A stretch of DNA of 37,519 nt from Sphingomonas sp. 37zxx. Its GTDB lineage: Bacteria > Pseudomonadota > Alphaproteobacteria > Sphingomonadales > Sphingomonadaceae. The position numbers and the translations under genes were made by a program. The stretch is taken from the NCBI RefSeq assembly GCF_000786205.1, contig NZ_JROH01000013.1:1-37519 (forward strand), in the 5' to 3' direction. Shown in pieces: positions 1 through 7,700 of the stretch (within the stretch, counting starts at the first letter, position 1; the number at the start of each line of letters is the position of its first letter). Under the pieces are notes generated by a model. The model was given only the letters and a program-made list of their open reading frames with translations. It ran no database searches and was not told where the DNA came from.

Positions 1-1122
1 CACCCTCCCGCGCAGCGGGTTCGTGCTTCCATGATCGAACAGCGGCAGGGTCAAGGACAGGCCGTTGCTGATCAGCCTTTTGTCCCAGCTGAACAAATTG
101 GTGAGCGACGAATCCCCCACCGTCGTCGCGCTGAACCCGATCGCGCCGCGCAACGAGAAGGCGGGGTAGAGGCTGGCCTTGGCGCTTTTGAGCCGGGCAT
201 ATTGCGCGCGGGCGACCAGCTCGGCTTCCATCACATCGGGCCGGGCACGCAGCAGATCGCGCGGCACCCCCGGATCGGGCGACGCCGGGGGCAGCGGGAT
301 CACCGCCGGACGATCGAGCAGCGGCGCAGCCTCGGCTTGGGTCATCCCCGCGAGCAGCGCGACGGCATGGCGAGCCTGCGCCACCGCGGCCTTCAGCGCG
401 GCGACCTGCGCGTCCTGCTGGCTGGCAGCGATGCGTGCCTGCGCTGGATCGCCCGCATCGGTGGCACCGCTGCGGCGGCGCGCTTCGGCCAGCGCAACGC
501 CGTGGTGCATCGCCGCCGCCGCACCCTGAGCGATCGCCAGCCGCGCCGCATTGGTGCGATACTGGACATAAGCATTGGCCACCTGCCCGATCAGCGAAAC
601 CAATGCGGCGCGATAATCCTGCTCGGCACCCAGATGGGCATAGGCGTCGGCGCGCGCCGCATTCTTGGCACGGCCCCAGAAATCGAGTTCCCAACTGCTG
701 CCGATCTGAAGCTGGGCATAGGCGATGCCGGGACCGACATTGGTCAGGGTCTGCGCCAGTTCGGGCGGGAGCCGATAGTAATTCAGGCCGCCGCTCGCCC
801 CGGCCTGGGGTTTGCGCGCCGCACCAGAGATCCGCGCCTGCGCGCCCGCCTGCGCCACCTTGGCGGCGGCGGCTTGCAACGTCGGGCTGACGGAAACCGT
901 ATGGACGATCAGCGCATCGAGCGCGGGACCACCCAGCGTCCGCCACCAATCCTGGCGCGGCGGCGCGCCTTCCGGCCCAGCGTCGGCGATCCAATCGGTG
1001 TCCAGCGATACCGGTAATAGCGGCATGGCACCGCCGGTCGAACAGCCCGACAATAAGGCGCAGGCGATAGTGGCGACGCACGCGATATGCGACGCTCGGC
1101 GGGCCGCAACCTGCCGCTTCAT
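1..1122 (-). CDS. NodT/OprM-type RND efflux outer-membrane lipoprotein (3' end beyond window)
   Basis: The leftward frame is open from the ATG at 1122 to the window edge and gives 374 residues, against about 460-490 for the family, so the C-terminus is missing. The N-terminus is a lipoprotein signal: a basic start, a hydrophobic stretch and a lipobox LSGC near residue 27. Next come family landmarks: DWWRTLGGPALDALI, an alpha-helical region around SWELDFWGRAKNAARADA, and LLRARPDVMEAE. By family, such proteins form the trimeric channel that carries drugs or solvents from an inner-membrane RND pump through the outer membrane. The adaptor and pump genes would be expected further left. No good Shine-Dalgarno lies at normal spacing before the ATG; a purine-rich run sits about 20 nt upstream. 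The divergent TetR gene suggests local repression. Family is confident, substrate unknown. Confidence 0.88.
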   Translation of the reverse strand, partial: MKRQVAARRASHIACVATIACALLSGCSTGGAMPLLPVSLDTDWIADAGPEGAPPRQDWWRTLGGPALDALIVHTVSVSPTLQAAAAKVAQAGAQARISGAARKPQAGASGGLNYYRLPPELAQTLTNVGPGIAYAQLQIGSSWELDFWGRAKNAARADAYAHLGAEQDYRAALVSLIGQVANAYVQYRTNAARLAIAQGAAAAMHHGVALAEARRRSGATDAGDPAQARIAASQQDAQVAALKAAVAQARHAVALLAGMTQAEAAPLLDRPAVIPLPPASPDPGVPRDLLRARPDVMEAELVARAQYARLKSAKASLYPAFSLRGAIGFSATTVGDSSLTNLFSWDKRLISNGLSLTLPLFDHGSTNPLRGRV

Positions 1123-1209
1123 GACATGGCGCGCGATGGCGTCCTCCCCCCGAGACCAACGGGACCGGTCGCCCGGCCCCGTCGCATTGCTCGCCTCAAG
1201 ACGTGATGG

Positions 1210-1461
1210 TTAGCGCTTCATCACGGCGATGATTTCACTCTCGGTAACATAGCCCTTCTTGTCGCGATCGATCCTGGTGAAGTTGTTGGCGACCCGCGGC
1301 ATCCCGACCTTGGCCTCGCCCAAGGTCAACTTGCCGTCGGAATCCTTGTCGGCGCTCTTGAACTTGGCGGAGATCTGCTCGCCGGTCTGCGCCAGCGCGG
1401 CCGATACTGGCATGGTGCAACCAATCGCGGCCAGCGCGACAGAAAAAAGGATGAATTTCAT
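1210..1461 (-). CDS. small secreted EF-hand protein
   Basis: This 83-residue protein has a signal peptide (MKFILFSVALAAIG..., predicted cleavage after ALA near residue 24) followed by one EF-hand pair. Loop 1 is DKDSDGKLTLGE, with all canonical ligand positions. Loop 2 is DRDKKGYVTESE, where position 5 is Lys and calcium affinity may be reduced. The start is supported by GAGGG about 7 nt upstream. By family it should be a periplasmic calcium-binding protein; no enzymatic domain is present. It lies 87 nt upstream of the efflux lipoprotein gene on the same strand and downstream of the palindrome at 1525-1542. It may therefore be the first gene of the operon controlled by the divergent TetR regulator. 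Confidence 0.85.
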   Translation of the reverse strand: MKFILFSVALAAIGCTMPVSAALAQTGEQISAKFKSADKDSDGKLTLGEAKVGMPRVANNFTRIDRDKKGYVTESEIIAVMKR

Positions 1462-1524
1462 AGATTTTCCCTCATATTTAAAACACTCATACTTGTCGGA
1501 TTGCGCGTCCTGGCGCTATCGACA

Positions 1525-1542
1525 CGTTACTGGTAAGTAACG
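1525..1542. promoter_or_regulatory. perfect palindrome, candidate TetR operator
   Basis: CGTTACT and AGTAACG form perfect 7-bp inverted arms around a GGTA spacer. The site lies between the divergently transcribed EF-hand/efflux genes (start 1461) and the TetR gene (start 1614). Size, symmetry and position are typical of an operator bound by a TetR dimer that controls both directions. No binding data can be inferred from sequence alone. Confidence 0.6.
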
Positions 1543-1613
1543 ATGCTAAGACTAGGCGGCGTGTTGATGCAGCACTACTCGCTTTCGCCTACCGACTGAG
1601 GGGCGGTTAATCT

Positions 1614-2249
1614 GTGACGCAACCATCTGGCTTTATGCGGAAACGTCCCGCGCAGCGGCGGGCATTGGCGACGTTTGACACGCTGCTCGACGCCACGGCT
1701 CAGCTTTTGAACGAGATCGAGTTCGACGACCTCAACACCAATCGCATTGCCGATCGCGCCGGCTATTCGATCGGCACGCTCTACGCCTACTTCCCCGACA
1801 AACAGGCGTTGGTCCGCGCCTTGGCGCTGCGCGAAATCCAGCGCAGCGGGGAGAAGCTGGACCAGCTCATCGCGCAGCACCAAGCCGACAGCGTAGAGCC
1901 GCTGGTACGCGCGCTTGCCCGGACGATGATCGCGTTCTTCGCCGGCCGGACGGCGCTGCGGCGGCGGGTGATTGTCGTCGTGGGGCTCGATGCGACGCTG
2001 CATAAGGAGATAGAGGTGCTGGTCGAACGGATGACCGATCGGCTGCTTGACGCCGTGCGGGCCAATCGTGACGCGATTTATCCCGAACGCCGTTTCCTGC
2101 TGCTGCGGACGATGCTTTGGCCGGTCCGGCTTGCCACGCTACAAGCGCCGCACCTGCTGCAATCGCCCGCGTTTGAGAACGAGCTTGTTACCTCGACAAC
2201 CGCCTTGCTGCTGCCCTGGATCGGAACGGCGGGCGGGCAAGGTTCCTAA
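1614..2249 (+). CDS. TetR/AcrR-family transcriptional regulator
   Basis: A protein of 211 residues, normal for the family. The N-terminal helix-turn-helix covers about residues 15-65, with the hallmark stretch NRIADRAGYSIGTLYAYFPD followed by KQALVRAL. The C-terminal two-thirds is helical and variable, as expected for ligand binding and dimerisation. A GTG start at 1614 is chosen because GAGGGGCGG ends about 7 nt before it; the in-frame ATG at 1635 has no ribosome binding site. The gene is divergent from a secreted EF-hand protein and an efflux outer-membrane component, with a palindrome between. It is probably the local efflux repressor, with an unknown inducer. Confidence 0.9.
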   Translation: MTQPSGFMRKRPAQRRALATFDTLLDATAQLLNEIEFDDLNTNRIADRAGYSIGTLYAYFPDKQALVRALALREIQRSGEKLDQLIAQHQADSVEPLVRALARTMIAFFAGRTALRRRVIVVVGLDATLHKEIEVLVERMTDRLLDAVRANRDAIYPERRFLLLRTMLWPVRLATLQAPHLLQSPAFENELVTSTTALLLPWIGTAGGQGS

Positions 2250-2418
2250 GGATAGCGCCAAGTCCCGCCGACCGTCGCGCATCCGAATGCCCTTACCGGC
2301 CCTTGCGGCATTTGTAAGACCTGTCGCGCGCGCGCGGTTTCTGCCATTAGGCCGCTGAACGCTACGGCAGCCTGCCCAATCGGGCGGAGCGGACCGGGCA
2401 AGACGAATGAGGGTGCGC

Positions 2419-3147
2419 GTGACGGCTATCGGAATTTATGGCAGCCTGGGCCGGATGGGCCAGTCGATCGTCGCGGCGATGCCCGCATATAATGCCGAAC
2501 ATGCCGGCGGCGTCGATGTCGGCCAAGACCCGGCACCGCTGGCGCAGGCTAGCGACGTGCTCGTCGATTTCTCCTCGCCCGCCGCGCTCGAGGCGCATCT
2601 GCATGCCGCCCGCGCTGCCGCCACGCCGATCATGATCGGCACCACCGGGCTGAACCAGCGCCATCACGACCTGATCGACGCCGCCGCCGCCGACATCGCG
2701 GTGCTCCAGACCGGCAACACCTCGCTCGGCGTCGCGCTGCTGTCGGCGCTGGTGCGCGATGCCGCCGGGCGGCTGGGGCTCGATTGGGACATCGAGATTG
2801 CCGAGATGCACCACCGCGACAAGGTCGATTCGCCATCGGGCACTGCGCTGATGCTGGGTGAGGCGGCTGCCGAAGGCCGGGCGATGCTGCTGTCCGAATC
2901 GAGCGTCGTCGGTCGCGCCGGGCTGGTCGGCGCGCGCGCACGCGGGACGATTGGCTTTTCCAGCCTGCGCGGCGGCACGGTCGTCGGCGATCACATGGTG
3001 GTGTTCGCTGGCGACGGTGAGCGGATCGAACTGTCGCATCGCGCCGAGGACCGCGCGATCTTTGCCCGCGGCGCGGTGCAAGCGGCGTTGTGGCTCGCGA
3101 AGCAACCGCCGGGGCGCTATACGATGGATCAGGTGCTGGGACTGTGA
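2419..3147 (+). CDS. dapB: 4-hydroxy-tetrahydrodipicolinate reductase
   Basis: DapB reduces 4-hydroxy-tetrahydrodipicolinate with NAD(P)H in the diaminopimelate/lysine pathway in the cytoplasm. The dinucleotide-binding loop is GIYGSLGRMG at residues 5-14. The active-site segment is HHRDKVDSPSGTA at about 131-143, where the first His and the Lys correspond to the catalytic pair of the E. coli enzyme. A C-terminal ELSHRAEDRAIFARGA stretch is also typical. The GTG at 2419 is preferred (242 residues) because GAGGG sits 5 nt before it. The ATG at 2407 would add four residues but has no ribosome binding site. The protein is shorter than E. coli DapB (273 residues). nth follows 28 nt after the stop, so co-transcription is likely. 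Confidence 0.95.
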   Translation: MTAIGIYGSLGRMGQSIVAAMPAYNAEHAGGVDVGQDPAPLAQASDVLVDFSSPAALEAHLHAARAAATPIMIGTTGLNQRHHDLIDAAAADIAVLQTGNTSLGVALLSALVRDAAGRLGLDWDIEIAEMHHRDKVDSPSGTALMLGEAAAEGRAMLLSESSVVGRAGLVGARARGTIGFSSLRGGTVVGDHMVVFAGDGERIELSHRAEDRAIFARGAVQAALWLAKQPPGRYTMDQVLGL

Positions 3148-3175
3148 GCCAGGCCTTGGTGCCGGGGAGTCAGCG

Positions 3176-3844
3176 TTGAAAAAGGCCGATGTGGTCGAAT
3201 TCTACGCGCGCTTGGCAGAGGCCAATCCGCATCCTGAGACCGAGCTGGCCTATACCAATCCCTATACGCTGCTGGTCGCGGTGGCGCTGTCGGCGCAGTC
3301 GACCGACATCGGCGTGAACAAGGCGACGCGCGCGTTGTTTGCCGGCGTCGACACCCCCGAACAAATGGTCGCGCTGGGGATCGACGGGCTGAAACAGCAT
3401 ATCCGCACGATCGGGCTGTTCAACACCAAGGCCAAGAACGTGATCGCGCTGAGCGAGGCGCTGATCGCCGAGCATGGCGGCGAAGTGCCACAGGATCGCG
3501 CCGCGCTCGAACGCTTGCCCGGCGTCGGGCGCAAGACCGCCAATGTGGTGCTCAACACCGCATTCGGCCACGAAACCTTCGCCGTCGACACCCACATCTT
3601 CCGCGTCGGCAACCGCACCGGGCTGGCGCCGGGCAAGACCGTGCTGGCGGTCGAACTACGGCTCGACAAGGCGACCCCGCAGCCCTTCCGGCTGCACGCG
3701 CATCACTGGCTGATCCTGCATGGCCGCTATATCTGCAAGGCGCGCACCCCCGAATGCTGGCGCTGCCCGGTCGCCGACCTGTGCCGCTTCCGCCCCAAGA
3801 CCCCAGCGCCCAAGGCGAAACCAGCGATGACGGCGCAAGCATGA
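3176..3844 (+). CDS. nth: endonuclease III, DNA glycosylase/AP lyase
   Basis: Endonuclease III removes oxidised pyrimidines and cleaves the resulting abasic site in base-excision repair. The helix-hairpin-helix is LPGVGRKTANVV at about residues 114-125, with catalytic Lys120 in it. Asp138 lies in VDTHIFRVGNR. The 4Fe-4S cluster ligands are Cys187, 194, 197 and 203, in the C-x6-C-x2-C-x5-C pattern. With a TTG start at 3176 all these positions equal those of E. coli Nth, and GGGGAG lies 6 nt upstream; both support this unusual start. The 222-residue protein has a short Pro/Lys/Ala tail. It follows dapB closely and precedes the tRNA gene. Confidence 0.96.
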   Translation: MKKADVVEFYARLAEANPHPETELAYTNPYTLLVAVALSAQSTDIGVNKATRALFAGVDTPEQMVALGIDGLKQHIRTIGLFNTKAKNVIALSEALIAEHGGEVPQDRAALERLPGVGRKTANVVLNTAFGHETFAVDTHIFRVGNRTGLAPGKTVLAVELRLDKATPQPFRLHAHHWLILHGRYICKARTPECWRCPVADLCRFRPKTPAPKAKPAMTAQA

Positions 3845-3889
3845 AACCCACTGGCGCATCGCGCGCGGCTTTGCTAACCGGGCCATCCG

Positions 3890-3966
<77 letters not shown>

Positions 3967-4060
3967 CTAAAATCAAAGACTTAAGCCACGTAGGCACCAC
4001 GCTTGCGGGGTGCGCGTGTCAGTTATGTGTTCGCTACGCCTCCAAAGGCGAGGCGCGATC

Positions 4061-4315
4061 ATGACGATTGAGCAGGACACCTCGCCCCTTTTCGGGCGCA
4101 AGCCACTTAAGTTGGTCACGGGCGGCGGCGATCATCCAACCGCGTGGGCGCTCCCGCTGGTCGACGCCACGCAGTGGATCGATCGCGAGCCCCCCGGCCG
4201 CGAGTTTGTGGTAGACGGATGGCTTGCCCGGGGAACCGCTGCGCTACTGGTTGGCGAGGACGGTGTAGGCAAATCCTTGCTCGCTCAGCAGCTCGCAACT
4301 TGCGTTGCGGCGGAT
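4061..4315 (+). pseudogene. truncated AAA ATPase (RepA/phage-type), N-terminal fragment
   Basis: About 81 codons from an ATG at 4061, with GAGG 7 nt upstream. The sequence reads LPLVDATQWIDREPPGREFVV, then GWLARGTAALLVGEDGVGKSLLAQQLATC. The latter contains a Walker A motif (GEDGVGKS) in the layout typical of RepA-like AAA ATPases encoded by plasmids, prophages and islands. Family resemblance stops at about 4304-4315, where the other strand becomes clearly an rtcR fragment. The frame stays open to 4633 only by chance, reading antisense through that fragment. Walker B and the rest of the ATPase are absent, so it is very probably non-functional. Family level is fairly sure; the exact relative is not. 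Confidence 0.65.
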
Positions 4316-4567
4316 CATCGCCTGCTCGTCGAGGCCCAGTTCGCCGATCTCGTCGAGAAACAACATGCCCTTGTCGGCGGCGCGCAGCAGCCCCGGACGG
4401 TCGGCAACGGCACCGGTAAAAGCACCCTTGCGGTGGCCGAACAGCGCCGACATCGCGCTACCACCCTTCAGTGTCGCGCAATTCACTTCGACGAAAGGGC
4501 CGGTGACCTGATGCTTGAGCCGTTTGCGTTCATAGATGCGGCGCGCCAGCAGGCTCTTGCCTGTGGG
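4316..4567 (-). pseudogene. rtcR: internal fragment of RtcR, sigma-54 activator of RNA-repair genes
   Basis: The minus strand encodes about 84 residues of an AAA+ sigma-54 activator. It starts at a damaged Walker A (PTGKSLLARRIYERKR) and runs through GPFVEVNCATLKGGSAMSAL, the sigma-54 contact loop GAFTGA, and Walker B LFLDEIGELGLDEQAM. The combination EVNCATL...AMS...FGH.KGAFTGA...ADRPGLLR is specific to RtcR, which activates the rtcBA RNA-repair operon. Both ends are cut: the N-terminal CARF-like sensor, most of the Walker A (GPTGAGKS, apparently with a small frameshifting deletion) and everything after AM are missing. At 4304-4316 it abuts an oppositely oriented ATPase fragment. It is clear gene debris with no plausible function. 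Confidence 0.8.
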
Positions 4568-4755
4568 CCACTCAGCGGGGGCCAGATCAACCGCACCCGG
4601 GGTTCGCGCAGCCAAACCCGGGCAGATGCCTGACAGAGCAGCCGCCCAAACTTGGTTACCAACGGCATAACATAATTGTCATGATCCACGCCTAGCGTCT
4701 GCCGAAACCATCCACGGCACAACCAGTTGCGGACCGCAAAGCAGGGGCTCAAAAC
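4568..4755. other. unassigned remainder of the tRNA-proximal scar
   Basis: This 188-base stretch lies between the rtcR fragment and the nuclease gene. The minus strand is open across it, but I do not recognise the encoded sequence. It could be further mobile-element debris. The only functional element I can support is AGGGG at 4743-4747, the ribosome binding site of the nuclease gene. Bases 3967-4060, between the tRNA and the ATPase fragment, likewise hold nothing I can identify. Confidence 0.4.
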
Positions 4756-7700
4756 ATGGCACAACGTGGAGATATCGCAATTATTGGCTTTGGCGCTGAT
4801 ACTGGCGTCAAATCTTTTGCGTTCGTCGTGCTTGCCGATCTGGGTGGCGAAACGATCCATTTCACCGACAATGGCTGGACCGCCGCAGGCACTTTTCGCG
4901 CGAATGAAGGCACCATCGCCTACACCATTCCCGAAGGCACGCCGATCGGGACCGTCATCACGATTTCAGGACTGACGGGCCAGTTCAATCCCTCCACCAC
5001 CGGCGACCAGATCCTCGCTTATGTCGGCGATGCGTCGGCTCCGATATTCCTGTTCGCAGTCGATTTCGCCGATGGCAATGCGAGTTTCGCTGGCGACGCT
5101 ACCAATGCCAACACCAGCGCCGTGCCACGCGGCCTTGTCGAAGGCGTCGATGCACTCGCATTCGGGGCGGACAACGCCGCATACAACGGCCCCGTCAGCG
5201 GCACCGCGGATCAGCTTCGCGCTGCGATCGCCGATCGCGCGAACTGGGTGGAAAATGACACCGCAGGCGTCGCCTATCCCGCCAGCTTCAGCGTCGCGAC
5301 CGGCCTGCCCGGTAGCTTTACCGTCGCCGATGTCAGCATCGACGAGGGCGATAGCGGCACGACAGCGATGACGTTCACGATCGAGCGCATCGGTGGAAGC
5401 GCTGGCACCGCGACGATCGACTTCTCGGCGTCGCTCGGCACCGCGCAGAGCAACGACTTCGCCGGTGCCTTGCCTTCGGGAACGCTTTCCTTTGCCGACG
5501 GAGTCACGAGCCAGACGGTGACAATCCAGATTGCTGGCGAGACCCTCGTCGAAGATAACGAAACGGTTACACTGACGCTGTCGAACGCCACCGGGGGTGC
5601 CACGATCGATCGTGCGGTTGCTACAGGAACCATCGCGAATGACGATGTCTCGGTCGGTGGTGCCGATCCGTTCATCAACGAATTTCATTATGACAATTCG
5701 GGCGGTGATCTTGGTGAATTCGTTGAAATCGCGGGTGTCGCTGGAACTGATCTGACGGGATGGCAGATCATATTGTACAACGGCAATCCGGCGCAGCGCA
5801 CCGTCTATAACACCATCACATTGTCGGGCATCATTCCCGATCAGGCGAACGGATTTGGCACCATCAGTGTCTCCTATCCCGCCAATGGCCTCCAAAACGG
5901 AAATCCAGGCGGCACCGAGCCCGACGGTATCGCCCTGGTCCGCCCCGACAATAGTGTTGCCGAGTTCATCAGTTACGAAGGCAGCTTCACTGCCGCCAAT
6001 GGTCCCGCCGCCGGGCTGACCAGCGTCGATGTCGGCGTGTCCGAAGACGGAACGCAAAACGGCACGTCGATCGGTCGTGTCGGCACCGGCACCCAAGCGG
6101 CGGATTTCACATGGGCGCTGATCGGCGGTGATACGCCGGGTGGCATTAATGCGGGACAGGGCTTCATCGCCGCGGCCCCGCGAGTGACGATCGGCGATGT
6201 GCGTATCGAAGAAGGCGATAGCGGTGTCCGCACCCTCGCCTTTACCGTGATACGCTCAGGGGGCCTTGAAGCCTTTACTGTTGGGTACGCCACTGCCCCG
6301 GGCACGGCTACACCCGGCGAAGATTATGTCGCAACCAGCGGCACGGTAAGCTTCGAGGAAAATCAGACCACAGCGCGCGTCGAGATCGCGTTGATTGGCG
6401 ACACCCTTATCGAAGGCGACGAAACCTTCTTCCTCAACCTGTCAAACCCGACCAACGGGGCGATCCTCGATGATGCACAGGCAGAGGCAGTGATCCTCAA
6501 TGATGACGGATTGGCTGCCAATCTGTCGATTGGCGATGCGAGTGTCCTTGAAGGCAATAGCGGTGAAACGGTGATGAGTTTCACCATCACGCGCAGCGGC
6601 AGTATGGGTGCGGTTTCGGTAGCGTATCAGACGGTCAATGGCACGGCAGTCGCCGGCAGCGATTATGGTGCAGCGTCAGGCGTGGTCAGCTTTGCCGAAG
6701 GCCAGTCCAGCGCCACGATCGACATCATCGTCAACGGCGATACAAATCGTGAGCGTGACGAGACGTTCGCCGTCGAGCTTTTCGATCCAAGCCAAGGCGC
6801 GGCAATTGCCAATGGCAGCGGCACCGGCACTATCATCAGCGATGATTTCTTCCGCATCAGTGATGTCCAAGGCAGCGCGCATTTCAGCCCGATCCTCGCT
6901 GCGGAGGGCAATTTTGCGTTCAACAGCATGTCGATGACCATCGTCACCGTGCAGGCCGTCGTCACCGCGGTCGATGGGACGGGCACGCGCCAGGGCTTTT
7001 ACCTGATGGAAGAAGCCAACGATTGGGACAGCAGCCCGCTGACCTCCGAAGGCATCTTCGTGATGACGCGCAACGATGCAAATGTCGGCACGACGCTGAA
7101 TGCCTTCGCCCCCGATCTCCAAGTGGGCGATGTCGTCACGGTTACCGCGCGCGTGATGGAATATCAGGCGTTCGGCAATCTGCCGCGCACGATGCTCGTC
7201 GACACGCTCGGGTACGACATCGTTTCCCGCGGCGCGGCATTGCCCGAATATGTGCTTGATGGCACCGCCGGTCGCGCAATCCCCAATGCCATTTTGACCA
7301 GCGAGAACCCTGATTATCTCGACAGCGGAGATGGCACCGGCTTCGACCCTGCTACCGAGGCACTCGATTTCTTCGAAACCGTCGAAGGCATGCGCATCAC
7401 GATCCCGGACATGGTGGTGGCAGATGGCTTTGTCAGCGTTTCTGGCGGCGATCCGTTCTTCAAGGCCTATTCGACCGTCCATGCCAATGCCGACCAGATC
7501 AACGACCGTGGCGGCTATACCATCGCGGGTGATCCGCCCTTGTCACCGCCCGATACCGAAACCCCGCTCGACGATACGCGCCAGGGCGGTAGCTATCTGC
7601 ACGATGGCGACATCAATCCCGATATCATCGAGCTGGATTTCAGCGACTTCGCGATTTCGGCACCCGCCGGCCTTGCCGAGGCGGTGTCGATGGGTGACAG

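Noticed and set aside
31..1017. Long plus-strand frame of 328 codons
   Set aside because: It is antisense to the clear efflux lipoprotein, and its Arg/Gly-rich product resembles no family.
4061..4633. A single intact ATPase gene
   Set aside because: Only the first ~81 codons look like an ATPase; the rest is antisense to an rtcR fragment, so it is a chance fusion.
4966..6096. Minus-strand frame of 376 codons inside the nuclease gene
   Set aside because: It is a shadow of the repetitive Gly/Asp-rich nuclease coding sequence and shows no recognisable domain.
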